In this document: one piece after another, positions 44,516-53,732 of the stretch
How positions within the stretch are numbered: position 1 is the first letter of the stretch
Layout: each line of letters begins with the position of its first letter
Origin: Acinetobacter kyonggiensis
GTDB taxonomy: Bacteria > Pseudomonadota > Gammaproteobacteria > Pseudomonadales > Moraxellaceae
DNA: 53,732 bases
Assembly (NCBI RefSeq): GCF_900107285.1
Contig: NZ_FNPK01000020.1
Span: forward strand, 1-53,732
Direction: 5' to 3'
Notes under the pieces: model-generated
Databases searched by the model: none
What the model was told of the DNA's origin: nothing
The model's input: the letters and a program-made list of their open reading frames with translations, nothing else
Made by a program: the position numbers and the translations under genes

Positions 44516-47242
44516 ATGTTGGCAAGTCTGATCGGAGGCATCTTCGGTACCAAAAATGAGCGCGAACTCAAACGCATGCGTAAAATCGTAGATAAGATTA
44601 ATGCGCTCGAGCCGACGATATCTGCACTAAGCGATGCAGACTTATCTGCTAAAACTGAAGAATTCAAACAACGATATAACAAAGGCGAAAGTCTGGATAA
44701 ATTATTGCCAGAAGCATTTGCTGTTTGTCGTGAAGCGGCAAAGCGAATCATGGGGATGCGCCACTACGATGTACAGTTGATTGGTGGTATTACTCTTCAC
44801 GAAGGTAAAGTTGCAGAAATGCGTACCGGTGAAGGTAAAACCCTGATGGGAACTTTAGCGTGTTATCTGAATGCGATTAGCAGTCAAGGCGTACATGTCA
44901 TTACGGTGAATGACTATTTGGCACAACGTGATGCCGAGCTAAACCGCCCATTATTTGAATTCTTAGGCTTAAGCATTGGTATTATTTACTCGATGCAGAA
45001 TCCGACAGAAAAAGCTGAAGCCTATCGTGCTGATATTACCTATGGTACCAATAACGAATTTGGCTTTGACTACCTTCGTGACAACATGGTGTTCTCACTG
45101 GCTGAGAAAAAACAGCGTGGTCTTAGCTATGCCATTATCGATGAGGTCGACTCGATCTTAATTGATGAAGCACGTACACCCTTGATTATCTCGGGTCAAA
45201 GTGATGACTCTTCACAATTGTATGCTGCAATTAATAGTATTCCACCTAAACTTCGTGCACAGAAAGAAGAAAAAGTTGCCGATGGTGGACACTTCTGGAT
45301 TGATGAAAAACAACGTTCAGTTGAAATGACTGAAGTTGGTTTTGAAACAGTGGAAGATGAACTGATTGGTATGGGTTTGTTGGCAGAAGGAGAAAGTCTT
45401 TATTCTGCTGCAAACTTAAACTTGGTTCATCATGTGACTGCGGCAATTCGTGCGCACTATCTATACCAACGCAATGTTCAATACATCATTCATGATGGTG
45501 AAGTGATTATTGTCGATGAGAACACTGGTCGTACTATGCCGGGTCGTCGTTGGTCAGAAGGTTTGCACCAAGCAGTTGAGGCCAAAGAAGGTTTAGAAAT
45601 TCAACCTGAAAACCAGACATTGGCAACCACGACGTTCCAGAACTATTTCCGTCTTTATAAAAAGCTTTCTGGTATGACGGGTACAGCCGATACTGAAGCT
45701 GCGGAAATGAAAGAAATTTATGGTTTAGATGTGGTATTAATTCCAACACATCGACCAATGATCCGTAATGATATGAACGATTTAATTTATTTAAATCGTA
45801 ATGGTAAATACGATGCCATCATTCAAGAAATTCAAAATATTCATGAAGCGGGTGTCGCGCCAATCTTGATTGGTACAGCGACCATTGAAGCCTCGGAAAT
45901 TTTGTCTGATAAATTAAAAGAAGCAGGCATTATTCACGAAGTGTTGAATGCGAAACAACATGAGCGTGAAGCCGATATTATTGCGCAAGCAGGTTCACCC
46001 AATGCGGTGACCATTGCCACCAATATGGCGGGTCGTGGTACTGATATTTTGCTCGGCGGTAACTGGAAAGCTAAACTGGCCAAAATTGAAAATTATACGA
46101 CTGAAGATGAAGCACGCTTAAAAGCCGAATGGGAACAACACCATGAGATGGTGTTAAGTTCTGGCGGTTTACATATTATTGGTTCAGAACGTCACGAATC
46201 ACGTCGTATTGATAACCAGTTGCGTGGTCGTGCAGGTCGTCAAGGTGACCCAGGTGTTTCACGTTTCTACTTGTCATTAGAAGATGACTTGATGCGTATC
46301 TTCGCGGGTGATCGTGTTGTCAGCATGATGCGTGCAATGGGCTTACAAGAAGATGAAGCCATTGAACATAAAATGGTGTCACGTTCAATTGAAAATGCGC
46401 AACGTAAAGTAGAGGCACGTAACTTTGACATTCGTAAGAACTTGTTGAAATACGATGATGTGAATAATGAACAACGTAAGATCATTTATTCACAACGTGA
46501 TGACGTACTTGCTGAAAGTACTTTGCAAGATTACATTGAAGAAATGCATCACGAAGTGATGAAAGGTGTAATTGAAAATTATATTCCACCTGAATCAATT
46601 CATGATCAATGGGATATTGCAGGTCTAGAACGTGCCTTACGTGATGATCTCGGTATTGATTTACCTGTGAACCAATGGTTGGAAGAAGATCGTCGTTTAG
46701 ATGAAGAAGCCTTGGTTGCACGTATTTCTGATGAAATCGTGACTCGCTATCGTAATCGCCGTGAACAAATGGGTGCTGAATCTGCGGCCATGCTCGAACG
46801 CCACTTTATGCTCAGTGCTTTGGATCGTCATTGGAAAGACCATTTGGCAGCCATGGATTACTTGCGTCAAGGGATTCATTTGCGTGGTTACGCACAAAAG
46901 AATCCAGAACAAGAGTATAAAAAAGAAGCATTTAACTTGTTCGTGAACATGCTGGCTGTGATTAAATCTGATGTGATTACCGATCTTTCACGTGTGCATG
47001 TGCCTACAGCTGAAGAACTCGCTGAAATGGAAGCACAGAAACAAGCACAAGCTGAAGCAATGAAATTGAGTCTTTCCCATGCTGAAGTGGATGGTTTGAC
47101 AGGTGATATCACATTGTCAGAAGACAACACTTTCCAATTCAGCGCTGTTGATGAACACAATATCATTCCACCTTCAAGCCGTAATGCCGCTTGCCCATGT
47201 GGTTCAGGTCTAAAATACAAGCAATGTCACGGTAAAATTTAA
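44516..47242 (+). CDS. secA: Preprotein translocase ATPase SecA
   Basis: This 908-residue motor drives proteins through SecYEG. It has Walker A in MRTGEGKTL, the DEAD-type box in [22 protein letters not shown], motif VI ([22 protein letters not shown]), the helical scaffold and wing domains, and the C-terminal zinc site [15 protein letters not shown]. Length fits gammaproteobacterial SecA. No secM-like leader gene is visible upstream. It is transcribed alone. Confidence 0.98.
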   Translation: MLASLIGGIFGTKNERELKRMRKIVDKINALEPTISALSDADLSAKTEEFKQRYNKGESLDKLLPEAFAVCREAAKRIMGMRHYDVQLIGGITLHEGKVAEMRTGEGKTLMGTLACYLNAISSQGVHVITVNDYLAQRDAELNRPLFEFLGLSIGIIYSMQNPTEKAEAYRADITYGTNNEFGFDYLRDNMVFSLAEKKQRGLSYAIIDEVDSILIDEARTPLIISGQSDDSSQLYAAINSIPPKLRAQKEEKVADGGHFWIDEKQRSVEMTEVGFETVEDELIGMGLLAEGESLYSAANLNLVHHVTAAIRAHYLYQRNVQYIIHDGEVIIVDENTGRTMPGRRWSEGLHQAVEAKEGLEIQPENQTLATTTFQNYFRLYKKLSGMTGTADTEAAEMKEIYGLDVVLIPTHRPMIRNDMNDLIYLNRNGKYDAIIQEIQNIHEAGVAPILIGTATIEASEILSDKLKEAGIIHEVLNAKQHEREADIIAQAGSPNAVTIATNMAGRGTDILLGGNWKAKLAKIENYTTEDEARLKAEWEQHHEMVLSSGGLHIIGSERHESRRIDNQLRGRAGRQGDPGVSRFYLSLEDDLMRIFAGDRVVSMMRAMGLQEDEAIEHKMVSRSIENAQRKVEARNFDIRKNLLKYDDVNNEQRKIIYSQRDDVLAESTLQDYIEEMHHEVMKGVIENYIPPESIHDQWDIAGLERALRDDLGIDLPVNQWLEEDRRLDEEALVARISDEIVTRYRNRREQMGAESAAMLERHFMLSALDRHWKDHLAAMDYLRQGIHLRGYAQKNPEQEYKKEAFNLFVNMLAVIKSDVITDLSRVHVPTAEELAEMEAQKQAQAEAMKLSLSHAEVDGLTGDITLSEDNTFQFSAVDEHNIIPPSSRNAACPCGSGLKYKQCHGKI

Positions 47243-47424
47243 TTTTACCTTGATTACACAGCCACTTTAACGATTGCTCTGCTGGATTAAGCGACAATAA
47301 TAAAGTGGTTTTTTTTTATTCAATTTGAATATGCAATTTAGTTTTTCAATATGTGAATATGTTTGCAGAGAGCGAAATTAAATGGTATTTAGTTGCATAT
47401 CTAACTCTGAAAAGCAGAAAGACA

Positions 47425-47781
47425 ATGAAAAAAGTATTACAAACATTGATGATTGCAGCTTTAGCGCTTCCTACTTTGACTTTTGCAAATACGGCTCAAA
47501 CCACCACTGTCGATAAAGTGCAAGCTGCTCGTGGGGCAACCACCGCTCAAGCAGTGGTTAAAGATGACAACATCACAGTAATGAGCCCTCGTACAGGAAT
47601 TCGTTATACTTTTGCGAATCCGAATCAACGTCCAGTTATCTTAAAGACTACAGCAGTAACTGCTGCTAATGCAGCAAATGTAAATCGTATTGTGGCTTCT
47701 AATCCAGCATTATCCACAGCGAGTCAAGAAAAAGCGAAACAGGCATTATTGTCAGAATCTGCACAATTAGCTTCAAACTAA
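47425..47781 (+). CDS. Small secreted protein, unknown function
   Basis: The start at 47425 (118 residues) gives a clean signal peptide (MKKVLQTLMIAALALPTLTFA); the frame upstream to 47353 would hide it. The mature part is rich in Ala, Thr and Asn and includes DDNITVMSPRTGIRYTFANPNQRPVIL and an Ala-rich helical tail (SQEKAKQALLSESAQLASN). No Cys, lipobox or membrane segment is seen, so a periplasmic location is likely. No family is recognised. It is a single gene with a strong terminator. Confidence 0.75.
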   Translation: MKKVLQTLMIAALALPTLTFANTAQTTTVDKVQAARGATTAQAVVKDDNITVMSPRTGIRYTFANPNQRPVILKTTAVTAANAANVNRIVASNPALSTASQEKAKQALLSESAQLASN

Positions 47782-47797
47782 GCGCAGTTTCTTTTTT

Positions 47798-47824
47798 AGA
47801 CCAGTCTTCGGACTGGTTTTTTTA
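47798..47824 (+). terminator. Terminator with TTCG tetraloop after the small secreted protein gene
   Basis: ACCAGTC and GACTGGT pair around TTCG and are followed by seven T residues. Confidence 0.92.
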
Positions 47825-47938
47825 TGCTTTGAAAGTGCAATTCAATAAAAAATAAATCAAACAAAGTGTTCTGCTCGATTTTTTATTGAATTTCTACTAA
47901 GCTGTCATTTTATCACGCACTTATTTGGAAGTTTAAAA

Positions 47939-49159
47939 ATGGCGGTGGGCGACGTAACAATGCCACAAATGCATGTGGTTAAAGGTGTAAAAATTGGTTC
48001 AGCTGAAGCTTATGTACGCTATCAGAACCGACGTGACCTTGTCATTTTTGAATTTGCAGAAGGTTCAAATGTTGCGGGTGTATTTACTCAAAATGCATTT
48101 TGTGCCGCGCCAGTCCATGTATGTAAAGCACATCTTCAGCTTGGTAATCCACGTTATTTAGTGATTAATACGGGCAATGCCAATGCGGGTACAGGCAAAA
48201 TTGGGATGGCGAATGCTGAAGCAACCTGTGCAAAATTGGCTGAGCTTGCAGGTGTATCTGCAACCGAAATTCTGCCTTTTTCAACAGGTGTGATTGGTGA
48301 GCAGCTTCCTTTAGCGCGTTTATTGACGGGTTTAGAACCTGCACTCAATACACTGAAAGATGATGCTTGGTTCGATGCCGCAACTGGCATTATGACCACA
48401 GATACTTTGCCTAAAGGTACATCTGAACAATTTGAGTTGGATGGTATCCTCTATACCATGACTGGTATTTCTAAAGGCGCAGGCATGATTCGTCCAAATA
48501 TGGCGACCATGTTGGGTTATGTAGCAACCGATGTCCCGATTAGTCGTGAATTGGTACAACAACTATTAAAAACCACGGTGAATGTTTCATTTAATCGTAT
48601 TACGATTGATGGTGACACCTCAACCAATGACTCCTGTATTTTTGTTGCTACAGGTCAAGCGGGCGGCACAGAAATTACATCAGTAGCTGATGCTCGTTAT
48701 ACGGTGGTTCTTGATGTTCTCACCCGCGTGATGAAGCGTCTAGCACAACTGATTGTACGTGATGGGGAAGGTGCGACTAAATTTATGACTGTTGCCGTGG
48801 AAGGTGGAGTAGATACGCAAGAATGTTGTGATATTGCTTATAGCATTGCGCATTCACCCTTGGTTAAAACGGCTTTCTTTGCATCCGATCCTAACTGGGG
48901 ACGTATCCTTGCAGCGATTGGTTACGCGGGTGTTAAAAATTTAGACGTTGAAAAAATCCAAGTTTGGTTGGATGATGTACAAATCTGTAAAGATGGTGGT
49001 GCAGCAGCGGACTATACGGAAGAAGCTGGCGCACGTGTTATGTCTCAAGCTGAAATGACCATTCGTGTCGATTTAGGGCGAGGACAGGCAAAAGATACGG
49101 TCTATACTTGTGATCTTTCTTATGACTATGTCAAGATCAATGCGGATTACCGTTCTTAA
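47939..49159 (+). CDS. argJ: Bifunctional glutamate N-acetyltransferase / ornithine acetyltransferase
   Basis: This 406-residue enzyme moves the acetyl group from N-acetylornithine to glutamate in arginine synthesis. It undergoes self-cleavage before the nucleophilic Thr in [13 protein letters not shown] (about residue 190). Other marks are [20 protein letters not shown], and [21 protein letters not shown] stands 8 nt before the ATG. It is a single gene with a short terminator behind it. Confidence 0.96.
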   Translation: MAVGDVTMPQMHVVKGVKIGSAEAYVRYQNRRDLVIFEFAEGSNVAGVFTQNAFCAAPVHVCKAHLQLGNPRYLVINTGNANAGTGKIGMANAEATCAKLAELAGVSATEILPFSTGVIGEQLPLARLLTGLEPALNTLKDDAWFDAATGIMTTDTLPKGTSEQFELDGILYTMTGISKGAGMIRPNMATMLGYVATDVPISRELVQQLLKTTVNVSFNRITIDGDTSTNDSCIFVATGQAGGTEITSVADARYTVVLDVLTRVMKRLAQLIVRDGEGATKFMTVAVEGGVDTQECCDIAYSIAHSPLVKTAFFASDPNWGRILAAIGYAGVKNLDVEKIQVWLDDVQICKDGGAAADYTEEAGARVMSQAEMTIRVDLGRGQAKDTVYTCDLSYDYVKINADYRS

Positions 49160-49173
49160 GTCTGGTTGAATGA

Positions 49174-49198
49174 AAGGCCTCCGTTGTGAGGCTTTTTT
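49174..49198 (+). terminator. Terminator after argJ
   Basis: GCCTC and GAGGC form a short GC-rich stem followed by six T residues. Confidence 0.75.
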
Positions 49199-49309
49199 GT
49201 AATGTAAAGTTTTTAATGCTTGATCAAAAAAGCATGATGCCATTTTGATCAGTGAATTGAGTGTATTGCTTGTAAGTGAACAGGCACTAAGGATAGAGAA
49301 GACGTTTTT

Positions 49310-50377
49310 ATGAATGATGCGACCAATTTAATTGCCAATGAGGCTAAATCGATTGTGCAGGCGCATTTAGATCGTTTAGGCGAGCCTAAAGATATTCATT
49401 TGAGTGATGAGGTCAAACAGGAAAAATTTGCGCAAATTCTTGCAGAACTCAAAAAACGCGATGCTGTCCTTGTCGCACATTACTATTGCGATCCTGAAGT
49501 TCAAGAGTTGGCTGAACTGTCGGGTGGTTGTGTTTCAGACTCATTAGAAATGGCGCGTTTTGGCCGTGATCATGAGGCTTCAACCTTGGTGGTTGCTGGT
49601 GTGAAATTTATGGGGGAGACCTCAAAAATTCTTTCTCCAGAAAAAACGGTGCTTATGCCAACTTTAGAAGCCACCTGTTCTTTAGATTTGGGTTGTCCTG
49701 TAGAGGAGTTCACAGCATTCTGTGATGCACATCCTGATTATACCGTTGTGGTTTATGCCAATACTTCTGCTGCGGTTAAAGCACGCGCGGATTGGGTGGT
49801 TACTTCAAGTTGTGCGGTTGAAATTATTGAACATCTAGATAGCTTGGGTGAAAAGATTATTTGGGCGCCAGATCAACATCTGGGGCGCTATATTCAAAAG
49901 AAAACGGGTGCGGACATGTTGCTTTGGGACGGTGCTTGCATTGTGCATGAAGAATTCCGTGCGCGTGGCATTGCTAATATGAAAGCATTGTATCCAGATG
50001 CAGCAGTATTGGTGCATCCAGAGTCTCCAGAGTCGGTGGTCGATGTTGCCGATGCTGTCGGTAGTACCTCTCAACTGATTAAAGCCGCACAGACTTTACC
50101 AAATGAGCGTTTAATCGTGGCAACAGATCGTGGCATCTTCTACAAAATGCAACAAGCGGTGCCGCATAAGATTTTGATTGAAGCACCAACAGCAGGTGAG
50201 GGGGCAACTTGTCGCTCTTGTGCACATTGTCCTTGGATGGCAATGAATGAATTGGATGGGATTTTAGCAGTTTTACAAAACTCTGATCAAGAAATACACG
50301 TTGACCCAGTGCTGGCAGCACGGGCTAAATTGCCGCTAGATCGCATGTTGAACTTCAGTGCGAGTTTAAAACGCTAA
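49310..50377 (+). CDS. nadA: Quinolinate synthase
   Basis: This 355-residue iron-sulfur enzyme condenses iminoaspartate with dihydroxyacetone phosphate to quinolinate for NAD synthesis. Its blocks include [71 protein letters not shown] and the C-terminal cluster motif [14 protein letters not shown]. The typical three Cys ligands are all present. nadB is not nearby. Confidence 0.96.
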   Translation: MNDATNLIANEAKSIVQAHLDRLGEPKDIHLSDEVKQEKFAQILAELKKRDAVLVAHYYCDPEVQELAELSGGCVSDSLEMARFGRDHEASTLVVAGVKFMGETSKILSPEKTVLMPTLEATCSLDLGCPVEEFTAFCDAHPDYTVVVYANTSAAVKARADWVVTSSCAVEIIEHLDSLGEKIIWAPDQHLGRYIQKKTGADMLLWDGACIVHEEFRARGIANMKALYPDAAVLVHPESPESVVDVADAVGSTSQLIKAAQTLPNERLIVATDRGIFYKMQQAVPHKILIEAPTAGEGATCRSCAHCPWMAMNELDGILAVLQNSDQEIHVDPVLAARAKLPLDRMLNFSASLKR

Positions 50378-50455
50378 TATTTGTATATAAAATGTCTAAT
50401 ATGCTTGATAAATATACATTTGAAGCGATTTTTTGATTTTTTTTGAATATAGGTG

Positions 50456-50484
50456 TTGACGTTATTAAGCGTCACGCCTAGAAT
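50456..50484 (+). promoter_or_regulatory. Promoter of the tRNA cluster
   Basis: TTGACG (50456-50461) and TAGAAT (50479-50484) are separated by 17 bp, a strong sigma-70 match. Transcription would start about 36 bp before the first tRNA. Confidence 0.85.
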
Positions 50485-50527
50485 GCACACCGTACCGCAC
50501 GATGTGTAGTACGAAGCTAAGATGAAT

Positions 50528-50604
50528 CGGAGCATGGCGCAGCTTGGTAGCGCACCTGGTTTGGGACCAGGGGGTCGTAGGTTCGAATCCTACTGCTCCG
50601 ACCA
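50528..50604 (+). tRNA. tRNA-Pro (anticodon TGG), copy 1
   Basis: The 77-nt sequence folds as a cloverleaf: acceptor CGGAGCA/TGCTCCG, anticodon loop TTTGGGA with TGG, T-loop GTTCGAATC, encoded CCA end. It is the first of four tRNA genes in a row. Confidence 0.95.
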
Positions 50605-50650
50605 ATTCTTCAAGGCGAAGGTTTAATGATATTTTGGTATCATAGGTCAT

Positions 50651-50727
50651 GCGCCTGTAGCTCAGTAGGATAGAGCATCCGCCTTCTAAGCGGATGGTCA
50701 CAGGTTCGAATCCTGTCAGGCGCACCA
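50651..50727 (+). tRNA. tRNA-Arg (anticodon TCT)
   Basis: This is a 77-nt cloverleaf: acceptor GCGCCTG/CAGGCGC, anticodon stem CCGCC with loop holding TCT, T-loop GTTCGAATC, encoded CCA. It should read AGA and AGG codons. Confidence 0.95.
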
Positions 50728-50766
50728 TTTGGTAGCTTGATATTTTAGAATCTAAAATGTTGTAAC

Positions 50767-50843
50767 GGTGGATGTAGCTCAGTTGGTAGAGCCCCGGATT
50801 GTGATTCCGGTTGTCGTGGGTTCGAGCCCCATCATTCACCCCA
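50767..50843 (+). tRNA. tRNA-His (anticodon GTG)
   Basis: The 77-nt sequence includes the extra 5' G typical of tRNA-His (pairing with the discriminator C), the anticodon loop TTGTGAT with GTG, T-loop GTTCGAGCC, and encoded CCA. Confidence 0.95.
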
Positions 50844-50846
50844 ATT

Positions 50847-50923
50847 CGGAGCATGGCGCAGCTTGGTAGCGCACCTGGTTTGGGACCAGGGGGTCGTAGG
50901 TTCGAATCCTACTGCTCCGACCA
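50847..50923 (+). tRNA. tRNA-Pro (anticodon TGG), copy 2
   Basis: It is identical over 77 nt to the copy at 50528-50604 and only 3 nt after the tRNA-His end. The duplicate implies extra dosage of this proline tRNA or a recent copy event. Confidence 0.95.
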
Positions 50924-50945
50924 TTTTTAAAAAGATGATATAAAT

Positions 50946-50969
50946 AATCCGCTTAAATGCGGTTTTTTT
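50946..50969 (+). terminator. Terminator after the tRNA cluster
   Basis: CCGC and GCGG around TTAAAT, followed by seven T residues. Confidence 0.75.
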
Positions 50970-51004
50970 ATGCCTAAAATTTGTGGAATTTAATGTGAAA
51001 AAAT

Positions 51005-51030
51005 AAAACCCTCTTGAATGGGAGGGTTTT
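51005..51030. terminator. Terminator of the yfiRNB-type operon
   Basis: AAAACCCTC (51005-51013) pairs with GAGGGTTTT (51022-51030). It lies directly behind the last operon gene on the minus strand and can serve both directions. Confidence 0.85.
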
Positions 51031-51045
51031 TGTATAAAAAAATAA

Positions 51046-51525
51046 TTACGGAATAATAATGATATTCACACGACGGTTGATTGCTCTATTTTCATTGGAA
51101 TTGTTTTGCACTAAGGGTTGGCTTGGGCCACGTCCAAAAGTTTGAATATTTTGTTGCTTATAGCCAGCTTGAATAAAAACATCAGCAACATTTTGCGCGC
51201 GTTTTTCTGAGAGTGTTTGGTTATAACTTTCATTGCCAATATCATCAGTATGCCCAATGATTTTTAATTTATCTAAATCATATTTTTGCAATTGTGAAGA
51301 TAGTCGGTTGAGTGATGCTTTGTGTGATTCTTGAATTTCTGTGCTGTCAAAACCAAACAAGAGTTTTTCGGGGAGTGCGAGTGTCCAGCCTTCATTTGTT
51401 AGTGAGAATCCCTCTTTTTTTAACATATGTACTTGTTTGTAGTTGAGCTGACCGAGATTCATACATGCTGTTAAAAAAGTACAGAATAAAATAGTGAAAG
51501 TTGTCTTGATTATTTTGACATGCAT
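51046..51525 (-). CDS. yfiB: OmpA-family lipoprotein, YfiB-like
   Basis: This 159-residue protein has a lipoprotein signal (lipobox LTAC, Cys about residue 21) and an OmpA-like peptidoglycan-binding domain (about 55-159) with IGHTDDIGNESYNQTLSEKRAQNVADVF and NRAINRRVNIII. In Pseudomonas, YfiB captures the periplasmic inhibitor YfiR and so frees the cyclase YfiN. Its place 10 bp after a yfiN-like gene and a yfiR-like gene supports the same role. The linker between Cys and the OmpA domain is about 35 residues. Confidence 0.88.
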   Translation of the reverse strand: MHVKIIKTTFTILFCTFLTACMNLGQLNYKQVHMLKKEGFSLTNEGWTLALPEKLLFGFDSTEIQESHKASLNRLSSQLQKYDLDKLKIIGHTDDIGNESYNQTLSEKRAQNVADVFIQAGYKQQNIQTFGRGPSQPLVQNNSNENRAINRRVNIIIIP

Positions 51526-51535
51526 CTGCTTGGGC

Positions 51536-52759
51536 CTATGTGTTATTTAGGTTAGGGGAGATAAACCAGTGGTGCGGTAACGTTTTTGCGCGATACATTG
51601 CACTGTCGGCTTGAGTAATGAGTTCTTCTGGAGATGTTGCATTTTTTGCAAAAGCAATCCCAATACTGAAGCTGAAATGAATTTCAGATTTTTCGAAAAT
51701 AAGCGGTGCTTTACTGCAACTTAGCAAATGTTCACAAATGCTGGCTAATTGTTGAGGTTGTTGAATATTGTGGACAATAATCGCAAATTCATCTCCACCA
51801 AGGCGAGTAATAAAATCATTTTGCCGTAAGTTGGATTTTAATCGCTTTGCCATTTCTTGCAGTACTGCATCACCCGCTAAATGGCCATATTGGTCATTAA
51901 TGTCTTTAAAGTTATTGTTATCAATAAAAAATAAAGCAATATGTTCTCGGTGTTTAGAGTCGAATAAATTGAATAAAGTTTGATAAAAATAATGTCGGTT
52001 GGGAAGTTGGGTGAGTTCGTCGTGATGTGCTTGATGGCTGAGTTTAATATTTTCGGTTTGTAACTGTTGGCTTGACGTATGAATTTTTTCTAACAACTCA
52101 TTGAAAGCAATATTAAGCTCTTGAAATTCTTGTATATCTGAGTCTGCTAAGCGTAATTGATAGTTTTTTTCTTCACTAATCATCTGTGCTGTTTCGACAA
52201 TTGGCTGTAGTGACTTCATCAGGTGTTGATAGAGGGTGCTGACAGACCAGAAAAGAACAGCAAGCATCATGAGAAAGCCTAATGCTAAACCCAATAGTAG
52301 TTTGTAAAAGAAACTCACTAAAGCGGATGAATTACCATAAACAATTAATTTGCCATAATTTTCTTGGTCGTGTTGAATGTTGATGGTTGCGGGTTGATTG
52401 AAGAAAAGGTGATCTAAAATGACCTGACTTGAGAAGGTTGGGCTTTCAGTATGTTTGATCTGTGCAAGTGCGTTATTTTGATTGTCTAAAACTTGAATCG
52501 AGCGAATGGGATATTGTTCTGAATATTCTGCAAGGATTTGTGTAATTGTAATTTGGTCTTTAAAAACAACCGCGGGTTGAATACGTTCACCAAGAGCTTC
52601 CGACAAAATATGTAAGTTACGATTGGCGTAAGTCTCCATAGTATAAGTGGAAATTACCGCAAAAATTATGGTGCAACTTGTAAAAGTAAGGATAAAGATG
52701 GTGAGTTGTGAGCGTTTAAATAGCTGCTGTAGCGAGGTAATGCTGTTTATTTTTTTCAT
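51536..52759 (-). CDS. yfiN: Diguanylate cyclase, YfiN/TpbB-like
   Basis: This 407-residue inner-membrane enzyme makes cyclic di-GMP from two GTP. TM1 (about 17-40), a periplasmic sensor domain (about 41-150), TM2 (about 152-175), a HAMP segment and a GGDEF domain (about 245-400) are seen. The active site is intact (GGDEF), and RQND five residues before it is a standard product-inhibition I-site. The gene overlaps the stop of the yfiR-like gene by one base. Control by a periplasmic YfiR partner is inferred from synteny. Confidence 0.92.
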   Translation of the reverse strand: MKKINSITSLQQLFKRSQLTIFILTFTSCTIIFAVISTYTMETYANRNLHILSEALGERIQPAVVFKDQITITQILAEYSEQYPIRSIQVLDNQNNALAQIKHTESPTFSSQVILDHLFFNQPATINIQHDQENYGKLIVYGNSSALVSFFYKLLLGLALGFLMMLAVLFWSVSTLYQHLMKSLQPIVETAQMISEEKNYQLRLADSDIQEFQELNIAFNELLEKIHTSSQQLQTENIKLSHQAHHDELTQLPNRHYFYQTLFNLFDSKHREHIALFFIDNNNFKDINDQYGHLAGDAVLQEMAKRLKSNLRQNDFITRLGGDEFAIIVHNIQQPQQLASICEHLLSCSKAPLIFEKSEIHFSFSIGIAFAKNATSPEELITQADSAMYRAKTLPHHWFISPNLNNT

Positions 52760-53265
52760 TATTGCTGCTCACTTGGCTTTGCTAAAAGTAAAACGCGCGG
52801 ATCAATATGAACTTTAGATTGACTTAAGCTTTCTAAATTGATTTTAAAGCTTAAATACTTATTTTTTTTATAAAGGCAAAAAGCACTTCCTATCTCGCAA
52901 TTAAGATTATTTGTACTAATGGATAGTGTGGGATAGCGCACAGCTGTATTGAGAAGATGTTGTTCTTCTTGGGCTGTGAGTGAGGAAAAGATGATTGCTT
53001 GGCAAGAGGTGCTTGCCAACTCATTGGTGTTGATTGAGTAAATTTGATATTGCAGATTGTTTTGTTGGTTGTGGATTTTAAATTGAGTAGCAAGTGCTTC
53101 ATTGCTAATGATGCAAATATTGGATGGGGTACTTAATTTTGAATAACTTAGAATTGAAAAAGTTGTTGCAGCAATACCGTTATTTTGATGAGGAGCGGCA
53201 TAGCTTGGGCTAATGTATGACAATGCTAGTAAAAATAGGATAATTTTTTGTTTTAGTGAAGGCAT
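52759..53265 (-). CDS. yfiR: YfiR-family periplasmic inhibitor of the cyclase
   Basis: This 168-residue protein has a signal peptide (MPSLKQKIILFLLALSYISPSYA) and a YfiR-type domain (PF13689). The four Cys at 51, 88, 123 and 130 have spacing close to the two disulfide pairs of Pseudomonas YfiR (71/110 and 145/152). In that system YfiR binds and represses YfiN in the periplasm. Sequence match outside the Cys pattern is modest; the operon context (yfiR-yfiN-yfiB order) carries much of the call. Confidence 0.85.
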   Translation of the reverse strand: MPSLKQKIILFLLALSYISPSYAAPHQNNGIAATTFSILSYSKLSTPSNICIISNEALATQFKIHNQQNNLQYQIYSINTNELASTSCQAIIFSSLTAQEEQHLLNTAVRYPTLSISTNNLNCEIGSAFCLYKKNKYLSFKINLESLSQSKVHIDPRVLLLAKPSEQQ

Positions 53266-53416
53266 TTTGAAGGGGTTTTAAGCTGGGATATATAGTAAGA
53301 ATGAGTTTAACTAAAAAAGGAGTATAAAAATAGTGATAAAAATGGACATTAAGTAATCAAAAAAAGCTTTTTTGTAGAATAAACACTCATCCGATAAAGA
53401 AAGTTAAAGAAAGGGG

Positions 53417-53444
53417 TTGCATGGGAAATTTTTTCCCCTATAAT
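53417..53444 (+). promoter_or_regulatory. Strong sigma-70 promoter, upstream one of a tandem pair
   Basis: TTGCAT (53417-53422) and TATAAT (53439-53444) are 16 bp apart. The spacer is the palindrome GGGAAATTTTTTCCC. No gene lies downstream within the window. It most likely feeds the rRNA operon that appears to begin just past the edge. Confidence 0.75.
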
Positions 53445-53578
53445 GCGTATCCATCGGCGGTGATGTTAAATAAAACCTCTGGTAAATCAATGGGTTGGTT
53501 GGATTGTTAAGATTTCAAATGAAATTTTAAGATTGGATTTAAACTTGGGTTTGTCGGAAAAGAATTTAACAAAACCTG

Positions 53579-53606
53579 TTGACTTTCTCTGGAAAGAGAG
53601 TAGTAT
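53579..53606 (+). promoter_or_regulatory. Second tandem promoter, rRNA-operon type
   Basis: TTGACT (53579-53584) and TAGTAT (53601-53606) are 16 bp apart, followed by a GC-rich start region (AGCCGACC) typical of stringently controlled stable-RNA promoters. Confidence 0.75.
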
Positions 53607-53614
53607 AGCCGACC

Positions 53615-53732
53615 TAGCTTGTTGATGACGAATCAGCAAGAAGATCATTAAGAGATTATGAAGAACAACTTGTGTGGATTTTTACTGGTTGATTGATCGA
53701 AATTATTTTCATTAATTGATGGTAGAAATTAC
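53615..53732 (+). other. Probable 16S rRNA leader region (cut by window edge)
   Basis: The bases after the second promoter have no open frame. They read like the spacer/leader of Acinetobacter rRNA operons as I recall it (AACAACTTGTGTGGATTTTT, then GGTTGATTGATCGAAATT). The 16S gene itself is outside the window, so this is partly inference. Confidence 0.6.

Noticed and set aside
50465..50854. 129-residue open frame on the minus strand (GFEPVTIRLEGGCS..., VGFEPTTPWSQTRCATKL)
   Set aside because: It is antisense to the tRNA genes; this kind of peptide is a well-known false protein arising from tRNA clusters.

Overview
The window looks like a chromosomal segment of an Acinetobacter species (Moraxellaceae, Gammaproteobacteria). 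The DNA is AT-rich. The proteins read like Acinetobacter orthologues (AspS, BaeR/BaeS, SecA, ArgJ). The tryptophan genes are split into trpFB and a separate trpA-accD-folC-SPOR cluster, as known for this genus. The species cannot be fixed by eye. No prophage, CRISPR array, plasmid origin or defence island is visible. The only transposase is a fragment at the left edge.

Left part (1-15 kb). An IS3-family transposase tail is followed by a leftward block: a lipid A-type acyltransferase, a small membrane protein, aspS and a DUF4184 membrane protein. A zinc-uptake receptor (znuD) then runs rightward under a near-perfect Zur box. Next come a phospholipase D-like protein, a conserved unknown, an RcnB-like envelope protein, PsiE, a PaiB-like FMN protein and two tandem paralogous acyl-CoA dehydrogenases.

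Middle (15-31 kb). A lipoprotein with an internal duplication diverges from the baeS-baeR two-component system. An AroP-like permease, a YjbR-type protein, an L,D-transpeptidase, SelO, a broken cupin gene, a fatty acid desaturase and a glycerophosphodiesterase follow. A cobalamin unit (riboswitch, btuB, PduO-type adenosyltransferase) ends this part, and then trpF-trpB.

Right part (31-53.7 kb). Between trpB and trpA lie DUF1543 and DUF2804 proteins, a PF10118 hydrolase, an AraC regulator and an NhaC antiporter. Then come trpA-accD-folC-SPOR, a phosphatase lipoprotein coupled to a metallo-beta-lactamase-fold hydrolase, a 1-Cys peroxiredoxin, secA, a small secreted protein, argJ, nadA, a tRNA-Pro/Arg/His/Pro cluster and a yfiRNB-type c-di-GMP operon. 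The window ends in what looks like the tandem promoter and leader region of an rRNA operon.

The most unusual content is between genes. Several families of small structured repeats are present: (i) a two-hairpin element in two copies whose stems differ but stay complementary; (ii) a roughly 200-320 bp palindromic element in two inverted copies, one inside 40-bp terminal inverted repeats, with a compensatory base-pair change between copies; (iii) a roughly 40-bp palindrome that has broken a cupin gene and also sits inside element (ii); (iv) a cluster of hairpins sharing the core CAGTG in the trailer of the peroxiredoxin gene. There is also an apparently perfect 451-bp tandem duplication across the convergent ends of two genes. 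These are read by eye; genome-wide copy counts would be needed to show they are families.
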